A DNA stretch of 64,000 nucleotides from Leuctra nigra (lineage: Eukaryota > Arthropoda > Insecta > Plecoptera > Leuctridae). Under the pieces are notes generated by a model. The model saw nothing but the letters and a program-made list of their open reading frames with translations. It had not been told where the DNA came from and did no database searches. Positions 55,618 to 64,000 of the stretch are shown one piece after another; positions within the stretch are counted from its first letter, which is position 1, and each line of letters starts with the position of its first letter. The DNA lies in NCBI GenBank assembly GCA_934045905.1, contig OW203764.1:28198954-28262953 (forward strand), given 5' to 3'. The translations under genes were made by a program, and so were the position numbers.

Positions 55618-56848
55618 AGAATGATAATCATTAATTTCCTTTGAAAAACACCATCTTGGGGTCTTGGCACATTCATTCTCAGTCCGATTCAGTCATCTCA
55701 ATGCGGATTTCGTCTGCAAAAGATAATGAGAAAAACACGGTAAAATACTGATCACGCAGTAATGCATAATAGCCTAAAACTTTCCTCCGATTAATAGATA
55801 TAATAAAAGTATATAATACTTACATTTTAAGTGCAGATTCTTTCGATGATTGGAGATAAATATCGCGGTAATAATTTTCGCAGCTACTCAAGAATGTTAG
55901 TTTAAGCAGAGTGCATGACAGGAAATGTATTTCTTTCTACTATACTTAGTCAAATCAGTGTCACCGAGTAACTTTGTTACAAATTTTACCCCATATAGCA
56001 TAAAAAATTGCACCACAAAGCACGATAAATATGGCAAAACAACCAATCGAAATTACAATCCTTAATCTGTTTATACACGTAATAGTATTTATTTCATTAA
56101 ACTAATGTTAAATGACTCTGGTTGCCACCCTATCGCATCGCATGGAGGGAGCTCCCACATGGATATCCCATGGATATCGCAAAAAAGGATAAAATGGCCG
56201 CTCTGACATCTGTCTTTACCTCCCAATTTGCGAGGTACTATAGAGGTCCCATGGATATCCCAAAAAAGGATAAAATGGCCGCTCTGAAACTTGTCTTTAC
56301 CTCCCAATTTGCGAGGTCCTATGGAGGTCCATAGTACATCACATTAGGATCTCCCTCTCTGCGAGGGATCTTCCTAAATTCAGGACCTCCATAGGACCTC
56401 CCGTGTTACCTGGGTATAAGAAGCACTTTTTAATTTTTGCTTCTTGCAAATTAATAATTAAGCACCGGTTTTTCAAAAAATAAAAATAAAAAATTGAATT
56501 TTCCGATACGATTGGAGACTATACCTGTGGACCAAAAGACACACTTAGGGTTATTTTTTTGGCACATTTTTTAAATTAAATTTCATACGACACCAATTGA
56601 GACAAGAACATATACCATTTTTCACCAAAAATCTGCTAATTAAAAATCTACCAAGGGATAAACCTATCCCTTTGGCTTTTATCTAATCATGGTAAAAATA
56701 TCAAATAATTTCGTCAACCCATTTTGTTTCCAATCGTATCCAAAAAAAAATGCCTGCAAAAGGCTTGCCGCATGTTGCACCACCTTAAGAAGCATAATAG
56801 ACGATTCCTTAAAGTACCTATCTGAGTGGCTCTGGTTTTTGAAATAAC

Positions 56849-58105
56849 GTCCCAGGAAACACGGGAGGTCCTATGGAGGTCCTGAATTTAGGAAGATCCC
56901 TCGCAGAGAGGGAGATCCTAATGTGATGTACTATGGACCTCCATACCCAGTGAACACTAGGACGTACCTGGGACGTCCCCAGGACAGACTACTTACTTAG
57001 GTAGGACATCCCCAGTCCGTCCTAAACTCGGCCTAAAATGATCCCCAGAGTGTCCCCAGAGTGTCCTAATTACACAAGTTTTTCGATCCCAGGTACGTCC
57101 TAAATTAGGCGGACCTTCCTAAAAAAGGACGACACCGCCTAATTAAGGATATCCATAGTCCTAGTTTAGGACGTCATTTCCTAATTTAGGTCGATACTTT
57201 TCCTAAATTAAGATGAAACTGCCTAATTTAAGATATACATTGTCCTACTTTAGGACATCATTTTCTTATTTAGGTAGATGCTTTTCCTAAATTAGGATGA
57301 AAATGACAAATTTAATATATAATTTTGTCATTATTATTATAATAGAATGGTATTTCCTATGGAAGATAATTTTCCCCTATTGGGATGCAATTGCCATATT
57401 TAATAGACAGGTTCTATTTGCACAGACACCAATTCGCACGATTCGCATTATTCATATTCATTAATTCAGTTATCAATGTTTGCATCCAAAAAATATGGCT
57501 CCGACTCCAAGGTGACAACTTAGGTTCCAGTACAAAATAAAAGAAATACACATTTTTCCTATCATCCAATAGGACATGTCTCTTTTTGTTATAATATCTT
57601 AATACTTGGCAGATTTTGGAAATAATATAACTTACTTAAAAACAAACGATAAAGAGATATGCTGAAATTAAACATCTATATTGTGAAGTCGAAGGGCAGA
57701 GTACTCTGTTGACAGTTGTAGAAACTTTTAAAAATATTTCAATAGCAGCCATTTTTAGGACAATTCTTCCTAAAAAAGGCAATTGCCTAATTTAGGAAGA
57801 ATTGTCCTAAAATAGGATTTCAGTAGCAGCCATTTTTAGGACAATTCTTCCTAAAAAAGGCAATTGCCTAATTTAGGAAGAATGTTCCTAAAAAAGGATC
57901 TTCTTCCTTTATTAGGATATCCCAGGGAGGTACCCAGGACATCCTAGTAGGATGTCCTACTTTAGGCTAGGATATCCTAAAAATAGTCTGTCCCTGGGAC
58001 GGCCTGTGTTCACTGGGATAGGACCTCGCAAATTGGGAGGTAAAGACAGATTTCAGAGCGGCCATTTTAACCTTTTTTGGGATATCCATGGGACCTCCAT
58101 AGTAC
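56849..58105. mobile_element. CCCAGGAAACACGGG-ended element split by a second element
   Basis: The left part (56853-56945) carries CCCAGGAAACACGGGAGGTC, CTATGGAGGTCC and ends ACCTCCATA. The right part (58018-58105) resumes ATAGGACCTCGCAAATTGGG. The junction restores ACCTCCATAGGACCTCGC, which is intact at 56286-56340 (inverse), with ATA duplicated. The inserted element is 56946-58017. The right end of the older element is less clear. Confidence 0.65.
56946..58017. mobile_element. CCCAGTGAACAC element, copy 1 (1072 bp)
   Basis: The ends CCCAGTGAACAC and GTGTTCACTGGG are perfect inverses. The flanks are dense in TCCTAAATTAGGA-type words, including AAAAAAGGCAATTGCCTAAT, repeated on both sides. 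There is no coding frame. By eye it differs from copy 2 (62652-63723, same length) at about six positions, so both moved recently. Inserted with an ATA duplication. Confidence 0.88.
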
Positions 58106-58199
58106 CTCGCAAATATAACGGCTAACATCACTGCCACCTAAAATTTGTAGAGCTATAAATGTTATGTAACATTATAAGCCTTCTAAATATGTAGTTATT

Positions 58200-58860
58200 G
58201 TTATTAGAGATGATTTTAGTCGGATTTGGCATTTTTATGACGTCATTTCCGGTTTCAGTAATAGGACATATCTATTTCAGCTATTGATATTATATATAGA
58301 TGACCGTCAGAATCGTTTGGCGCTAGTTTCGTCCCGATCGGTCAAACCCGTTTTTGAGATATGCCGTCCATTCCGCGTTCAAAATGGCGGCACAAAAATT
58401 CGTAAGGGCAAGGTATCATCAGACGCCAAAAGTGCACATGTGGTAAAAATTTCAGAACGATCGGTTCAGCCGTTTAGGCTGTGGCCCTGTCAACAGTGTT
58501 TCAATTGATATCTGAAGAAGAAGCGGAAGAAGATACCTTTTTTTAAAAGGGGTGTAATTCACTGTTTTCACGGCCCTCTAGCTCGCAAATAAAGTAACCT
58601 ATTGTTCCCAAATTTGGTATAATATGTTGTCAGGGGGCCATAACTCGAAATTAAGATATTTTGCAACAATGTGAGATTTTCCAATTTTAAGATCCAGTAG
58701 GCCGAAAATGCCATGTTGTTGCTTACAGTAAAAGTGTTTGGTCTGCTTCTCAGTTTATTAGTCATTTACGGTATGTTGAGTGAGTGTGAGTGTACAGTAC
58801 GACTTGGCTAGGTGGAGCGACCGCTCCACTAGATAGATTATGATAATAATAAATGTAGTA
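58200..58860. repeat. Interspersed repeat, copy C
   Basis: Same words and order as 52830-53430 (ATGACGTCATTTCCGGTTTC, AAATGGCGGCACAAAAATTC, CGCCAAAAGTGCACATGTGG, CGTTTAGGCTGTGGCCCTGT, GCAACAATGTGAGATTTTCC). Its right end (GTACGACTTGGCTAGGTGGA, GCGACCGCTCCA) matches, inverted, 46430-46465 inside the TIR block. Confidence 0.7.
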
Positions 58861-59165
58861 TCAGAGAATTGGTGAGCACGATTTAATGTCTATGTATCAC
58901 TATTGTAATTTCTTCCGGTCGATGTATTATATTTCCAATATAGATTAATTATTAAATATTATTTTCATTCAACTTTATAAATTAAACCATGAAATAAATA
59001 CTAAGAGAGTAAGATACTATATAATTATTCCGTCCCACAATTTAATAATATAGGTATACCAACAGATTTGGAAAAAATTAAGAAAACATCAAATTATTAA
59101 ATATGAAATCAAAAATTGGCATTACTTTTTTGGAGTACTGCTGTGTTATCGCTTTTTATATTATA

Positions 59166-59447
59166 TTTTTTTTTGTCTGGGGCTTAACGTCGCACTGTTC
59201 TGCAGCGAGGCTAATGGCGACGGATGAATGATTATGTTGATGATTGGGAGATGATGGTGAAGAGTGGATAAGGATGGAAGGTGGGAAGGAGGCGGTCGTG
59301 GCCTATTTGTAGGGTACCTTCCCAACATTTGCCTGTCGACTGAGGGAAAACCACGAAAAATCCCCAGTCAGGAAGGACGGCCGCGGGAATCGAACCCGGG
59401 CCTCCGGAATACAAGTCAGTGCGTTAACCACTCACCCAACCTGTTCC
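59166..59447 (-). mobile_element. tRNA-derived SINE, second long copy
   Basis: Nearly identical to 5585-5866 over its whole length. On the minus strand it starts GGAACAGGTTGGGTGAGTGG, has B box GGTTCGATTCC and ends in oligo(A). Clear target duplications were not found here. The high identity to the first copy indicates recent activity. Confidence 0.92.
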
Positions 59448-59654
59448 ATCCTCCCTATTTCTTGTACATTTATTTGTCAAGATATAAATCTGGGCTGTGC
59501 CCCACGGATCTGCATTTTGTTGGGGATCCTCCACTCAGACCCCCATTGTCTTCGTAAACATCTCCAGCTCAAGTTCAATTCAATTTCAATTCAAAATTCA
59601 ATTTCAATTTCAATTCAAAAATTTTATTTATTTATATTAACATACAAATATTAT

Positions 59655-60035
59655 ACCGGGTGGCGCAAAAAAAATCCCCCTGATTGAGAGGTCACTATAT
59701 CGAAACAATTATTGATAGGATTCTGCAATTTGTACACATATAAGAAAACATACCAAAATTTAAAATGTGCAAGTTTCAAAAACATTACCATTGTAGAAAA
59801 AGTTACAGCTGTTCAAATTTAGTTGTCAAAAAATTTCGAGAAAACTTCCAATGGCCGGGACGCTGTTTCTTCAAAACTACGTACGATATCAAGCTGAAAA
59901 TTTATATTCAAAATAGATTAATATCGATTGTGTAAAAATTTCAATCGATTTGAATGAATGGAACGAAAATTATGGAATCTTGAAGTTGAGCTTGAAAACA
60001 GAATAGTGGGAAAAGTATCACTTTTATAACGTGTG
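59655..60035. mobile_element. Partial TIR element (ACCGGGTGG end) abutting a LINE
   Basis: ACCGGGTGGCGCAAAAAAAA is the same end type as 46241. Further in, ACAGCTGTTCAAATTTAGTT, GTCAAAAAATTT and GGCCGGGACGCTGTTTCTTC also match the 46241-50822 ends. Its partner end was not found. It runs into the LINE reading frame near 60040. Confidence 0.55.
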
Positions 60036-61348
60036 TAATAAAGGTGTACTGGTGGAACACAGAAGTAGAAAACATCATAAAAGAGAAAAGGCAGCTATAT
60101 CAGAAGTGGTTGGTGAGTCAGGATAGAGAGGATAGGAAGCAGTATGCAAGAGCGAGCAGAGAAGTAAAAAAAACAGTCGTTAAAGCAAGAAATGAAGCCT
60201 GGAATAAAAGGTGCGATGAAATTGATAGACATATAGGAGGTACTAGGGCTAGAGAAGCATGGAAGACTATTAAGGATTTGAGGCAGGATACGCAATATAA
60301 ATCCAAGGTACAGATGATTGGGATAGAAGAGTGGAGGGGGTACTACGAGAAAATGTTAAACGAAGATCGGAATGAGTACATGCAAGGGTGGAATATCATA
60401 CCAAGGCAGAGGCAGAATGTAGCAATTGGTGTAATAACCAAGAGAGAAATTTACCAAGCCCTGAGACGCACAAAGAATGGGAGAGCACCAGGCCCTGGAA
60501 ATGTTTCAATAGAATTGGTGAAGAATAGTCCAGAAGGAGTCATAGAAATCCTACAAGACATCTTTAATAGATGCTTGATTGACGCTGAGCATGTACCAGA
60601 AGAGTGGAAGGTTGGATACATGAGCTCTATCTACAAGAAAGGATCCCGAACGGACTGTCATAATTATAGAGGAATCAACGTAACTGCATCTATTGGAAGA
60701 TTGTATGGGCGTATTATAAAGACTAGATTGGAGCAAGAAGTTACCATTGGAGAAGAACAGTGCGGTTTCACAGCGGGGCGCTCATGTGTGGATAATATTT
60801 TCACCTTGAGGCAGCTAGTGCAAAAAAGGGTAGCGAGAGGCAGGGAGACTCATTTGGTGTTTGTAGATCTAGAAAAAGCGTATGACACAGTGCCGTTAAA
60901 AAGGATGTTTGAGGTGTTATACGACAGCACTATTCCTCATGCATATGTGGACACCATAAGAGACCTGTATGAAGGACAGAGGAGTGTAGTGAAAGTAGGA
61001 AATCGCATGTCCAGTAGCTTCGAGATTACGAAGGGTTTGCGTCAAGGGTGCTGCCTCTCACCTTCTCTATTCAAAATCTATATAGATAAGGTTTTGCAAG
61101 AATGGCAAGCTAAGTGTAGATGGATGGGTGTGCCTGTGAATGGAGATTACCTGCATTCCCTTCTCTTTGCTGATGACCAAGTAGTGGTTGCATTGGACGA
61201 GGACGACTGCAATTATATGATGCGGAAATTATCAGAAACATACGAAAAATGGGGTTTAAAAATCAATTTTGACAAGACCAAATACTTGGTGGTAGGGGGA
61301 GAAGGTAATGACATGGACGTGGATGGGAAGGAAGTGAAAGAGTGCCGA

Positions 61349-62446
61349 CAGTGTTTTTCCAGATAACAAAAAAAAATATCTAGATAAAGATAAGATAACG
61401 CTGTTTTTTGTTATCTAGATAAGATAATAGATAATTTTTTAAGATGTTATCTAGATAAGATAATAGATCACTCTCTGCAGTTATCTAGATAGATAAGATA
61501 ATTGTAATAGAGGAGTTTTAGGGAAATTGCTTTAACTTATTTTGCGAGACGATATTGAGTTCACTAATAGAATTTTAATTTTAAAATTTTTATAAATTTT
61601 TTCAACATTTTAACTATATTTTTATGTAAAAGTATCCTCAAAAGTCTTGTAACTTGCACATCTTGACTTATATTGAGTTTTCAATATCATGACTTCAGAA
61701 TAAGAGGAAATTTTAACACGGGAGGTGGGAAAATAATTTCGATTTTAGCGTCTTACTTTTAAAAACTTACGGGTAGGTTTATATATAAAAATTCTAATAA
61801 ATACACATGTCTAATACAATGTCCAATACACATAATATTAGTTTTTGGAAAAAATCTTTCGGTGGTATTAGTTTAAATCTAATATTTACTAGGAAAATTA
61901 CCGTGTTTTTTCGACTTACCATGTTAAAGATAGGGCTAACTGAAATGTATAAAGTGATATCTTGGTAATTAGTTCGGCTACACAACTTTTTCTTGCGTTT
62001 ATATTGTGCACAAGGAAATTATCTATTTAATAAGCATATTTGTTTAATATCTATCGTAGACCCCTACTTGGGCATCCCCCCTTAAGTTGTAATCCTTAGA
62101 TTTAAGACAAGCATAGGTACTTTGAAAAAACATGTTGTTATAAGGTTACATGCCACAGTTAAAACAACTGTTTTAATTTGACTAATTTTGCGTTCGATTT
62201 GAATACATCGCGAGATAATATTTAAAATAAAATATATTTTTTAAACACTGTAATTAATTTGGCTGAAACGCAATATTAAATTATTGTTATCTATTATCTG
62301 GGATTTAGATAATAGATAACAGATTTATTTATCTAGATAAGATAATAGATACACGATGAAATATTTATCTAGATAAGATAATAGATAACAGCAAGTTATC
62401 TAGATGAGTTATCTAGATAACTTTATCTAGATAAGGAAAAACACTG
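61349..62446. mobile_element. hAT-like element with 8-bp TSD inside the LINE
   Basis: The ends CAGTGTTTTTCC and GGAAAAACACTG are perfect inverses, flanked by the duplication AGTGCCGA (61341-61348, 62447-62454). Subterminal zones are runs of TTATCTAGATAAGATAATAG words. No transposase frame. Removing the element and one TSD restores the LINE frame (VKECREYKYLGS). Confidence 0.95.
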
Positions 62447-62651
62447 AGTGCCGAGAGTATAAGTACTTAGGATCTATTTTTTCATCGGAGGGAAGTAGTC
62501 GGAGAGATATTAGCAGCCGGATAATCCAGGGAAGACAAGCGGTTCAGAAGCTGAACTCGATGTGGTGGTCTGAACAACTGCAGAAGCCTACAAAGAATAG
62601 AATTTATAGCAGCATTGTACAAAGTATTCTTACATACGGATCTGAGACCTG

Positions 62652-63723
62652 CCCAGTGAACACTAGGACGTACCTGGGACGTCCCCAGGACAGACTACTT
62701 ACTTAGGTAGGACATCCCCAGTCCGTCCTAAACTCGGCCTAAAATGATCCCCAGAGTGTCCCCAGAGTGTCCTAATTACACAAGTTTTTCGATCCCAGGT
62801 ACGTCCTAAATTAGGCGGACCTTCCTAAAAAAGGACGACACCGCCTAATTTAGGATATCCATTGTCCTAGTTTAGGACGTCATTTCCTAATTTAGGTCGA
62901 TACTTTTCCTAAATTAAGATGAAACTGCCTAATTTAAGATATACATTGTCCTACTTTAGGACATCATTTTCTTATTTAGGTAGATGCTTTTCCTAAATTA
63001 GGATGAAAATGACAAATTTAATAAATAATTTTGTCATTATTATTATAATAGAATGGTATTTCCTATGGAAGATAATTTTCCCCTATTGGGATGCAATTGC
63101 CATATTTAATAGACAGGTTCTATTTGCACAGACACCAATTCGCACGATTCGCATTATTCATATTCAATAATTCAGTTATCAATGTTTGCATCCAAAAAAT
63201 ATGGCTCCGACTCCAAGGTGACAACTTAGGTTCCAGTACAAAATAAAAGAAATTCACATTTTTCCTATCATCCAATAGGACATGTCTCTTTTTGTTATAA
63301 TATCTTAATACTTGGCAGATTTTGGAAATAATATAACTTACTTAAAAACAAACGATAAAGAGATATGCTGAAATTAAACATCTATATTGTGAAGTCGAAG
63401 GGCAGAGTACTCTGTTGACAGTTGTAGAAACTTTTAAAAATATTTCAATAGCAGCCATTTTTAGGACAACTCTTCCTAAAAAAGGCAATTGCCTAATTTA
63501 GGAAGAATTGTCCTAAAATAGGATTTCAGTAGCAGCCATTTTTAGGACAATTCTTCCTAAAAAAGGCAATTGCCTAATTTAGGAAGAATGTTCCTAAAAA
63601 AGGATCTTCTTCCTTTATTAGGATATCCCAGGGAGGTACCCAGGACATCCTAGTAGGATGTCCTACTTTAGGCTAGGATATCCTAAAAATAGTCTGTCCC
63701 TGGGACGGCCTGTGTTCACTGGG
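62652..63723. mobile_element. CCCAGTGAACAC element, copy 2 (1072 bp) inside the LINE
   Basis: Same ends, length and sequence as 56946-58017 apart from about six substitutions. Removing it and the doubled TG restores the LINE codons GAG ACC TGG GAA (ETWE). Same orientation as copy 1. Confidence 0.93.
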
Positions 63724-64000
63724 TGGGAAGTAACGAAGAGGGATAAAGAGAGGTTGATGGCGGTTGAAATGGATGCGCTCAGAAGAAGTTGTAGGGTGTC
63801 AAGAATTGAGCATATTAGGAATGAACAGATACGGAGATGGATGAAGAAGGAAGAAACAGTGGTAGAGGAGATAGAGCGAAGGAGATTGTGCTGGTATGGA
63901 CACTTAAGAAGAATGGATCCCCATAGGTGGCCCCTGAAGATATGGCATTGGACCCCTCCAGAGAGGAGGAAAATGGGCCGACCGCCGAGAGAATGGCAAG

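Larger units (their letters stand above)
55016..56416. mobile_element. Element with CCCAGGTAACAC ends
   Basis: The ends CCCAGGTAACAC and GTGTTACCTGGG are perfect inverses, with TATA on both outer sides. Near the left end is a 42-bp tandem repeat (four units, about 55165-55330). Near the right end, GGATATCCCAAAAAAGGATA and GAGGTCC words repeat. The palindrome copy 4 (55429-55617) is nested inside. No transposase. Confidence 0.82.
60044..64000 (+). mobile_element. RTE-like LINE reverse transcriptase, interrupted by two elements; runs off window
   Basis: Frame segments 60044-61348, 62455-62651 and 63724-64000 join into one reading. It starts WWNTEVENIIKEKRQLYQKW (linker after the lost endonuclease), then GRAPGPGNVSIELVK, DCHNYRGINV (RT motif), LVFVDLEKAYDTVPL (motif A), GLRQGCCLSPSLF (motif B), LLFADDQVV (catalytic FADD), YKYLGSIFSSEGS, ILTYGSETWEV, LCWYGHLRRMDP and GRPPREWQ (typical tail). 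The ORF lacks internal stops once the two insertions are removed. The endonuclease domain is absent upstream, so it is 5' truncated. Confidence 0.92.

Overview
The window is nuclear DNA of an insect, possibly a hemipteran. The evidence is genes split by GT/AG introns, an insect-type gustatory receptor, AT-rich spacers and a heavy load of hAT-like MITEs, SINEs and non-LTR retrotransposons. The species cannot be fixed from the sequence alone.

Gene-bearing left part (1-38.4 kb). Three conserved genes can be assembled exon by exon. The 5' end of NAT10 (18S rRNA/tRNA cytidine acetyltransferase) lies at 188-800 on the minus strand and runs off the left edge. UTP20 (SSU processome HEAT-repeat protein) is complete at 2140-18901 on the minus strand: 11 coding exons, 2771 codons before the stop, against about 2785 aa in human. 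POLQ (DNA polymerase theta) lies at 19478-38348 on the plus strand: 21 recognised coding exons giving 1980 aa. Its helicase half, disordered centre and family A polymerase half are in the usual order. UTP20 and POLQ are head to head with 576 bp between their start codons. NAT10 and UTP20 are neighbours on the same strand and both act on the 18S rRNA precursor. POLQ has one clear gap: no exon was found for the polymerase thumb segment, and the intron where it should lie (33163-35734) is filled by three hAT-like elements and a nested palindrome.

Middle (38.4-46.2 kb). A gene-poor spacer is followed by a damaged gustatory receptor locus (42809-46221). The segment encoding its N-terminal region and first membrane helix is repeated nine times as 120-bp units. 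Two small deletions in the array cancel to -3, a third frameshift lies near 44670, and the conserved last exon is not seen; a TIR element begins 20 bp after the last recognised exon.

Right part (46.2-64 kb). This is a nest of transposable elements: a TIR-bounded block (46241-50822), families with CCCAG...CTGGG ends (including two 1072-bp copies that look about 99% identical), a TTAA-flanked element, LINE fragments, a tRNA-derived SINE, and an RTE-like LINE whose reading frame is restored exactly when two inserted elements are removed.

The most unusual signal is a family of about 190-bp palindromes (four copies: 33781, 52229, 53448, 55429). They share terminal arms and a conserved loop core, while the inner stem sequence differs between copies but stays self-complementary within each copy.
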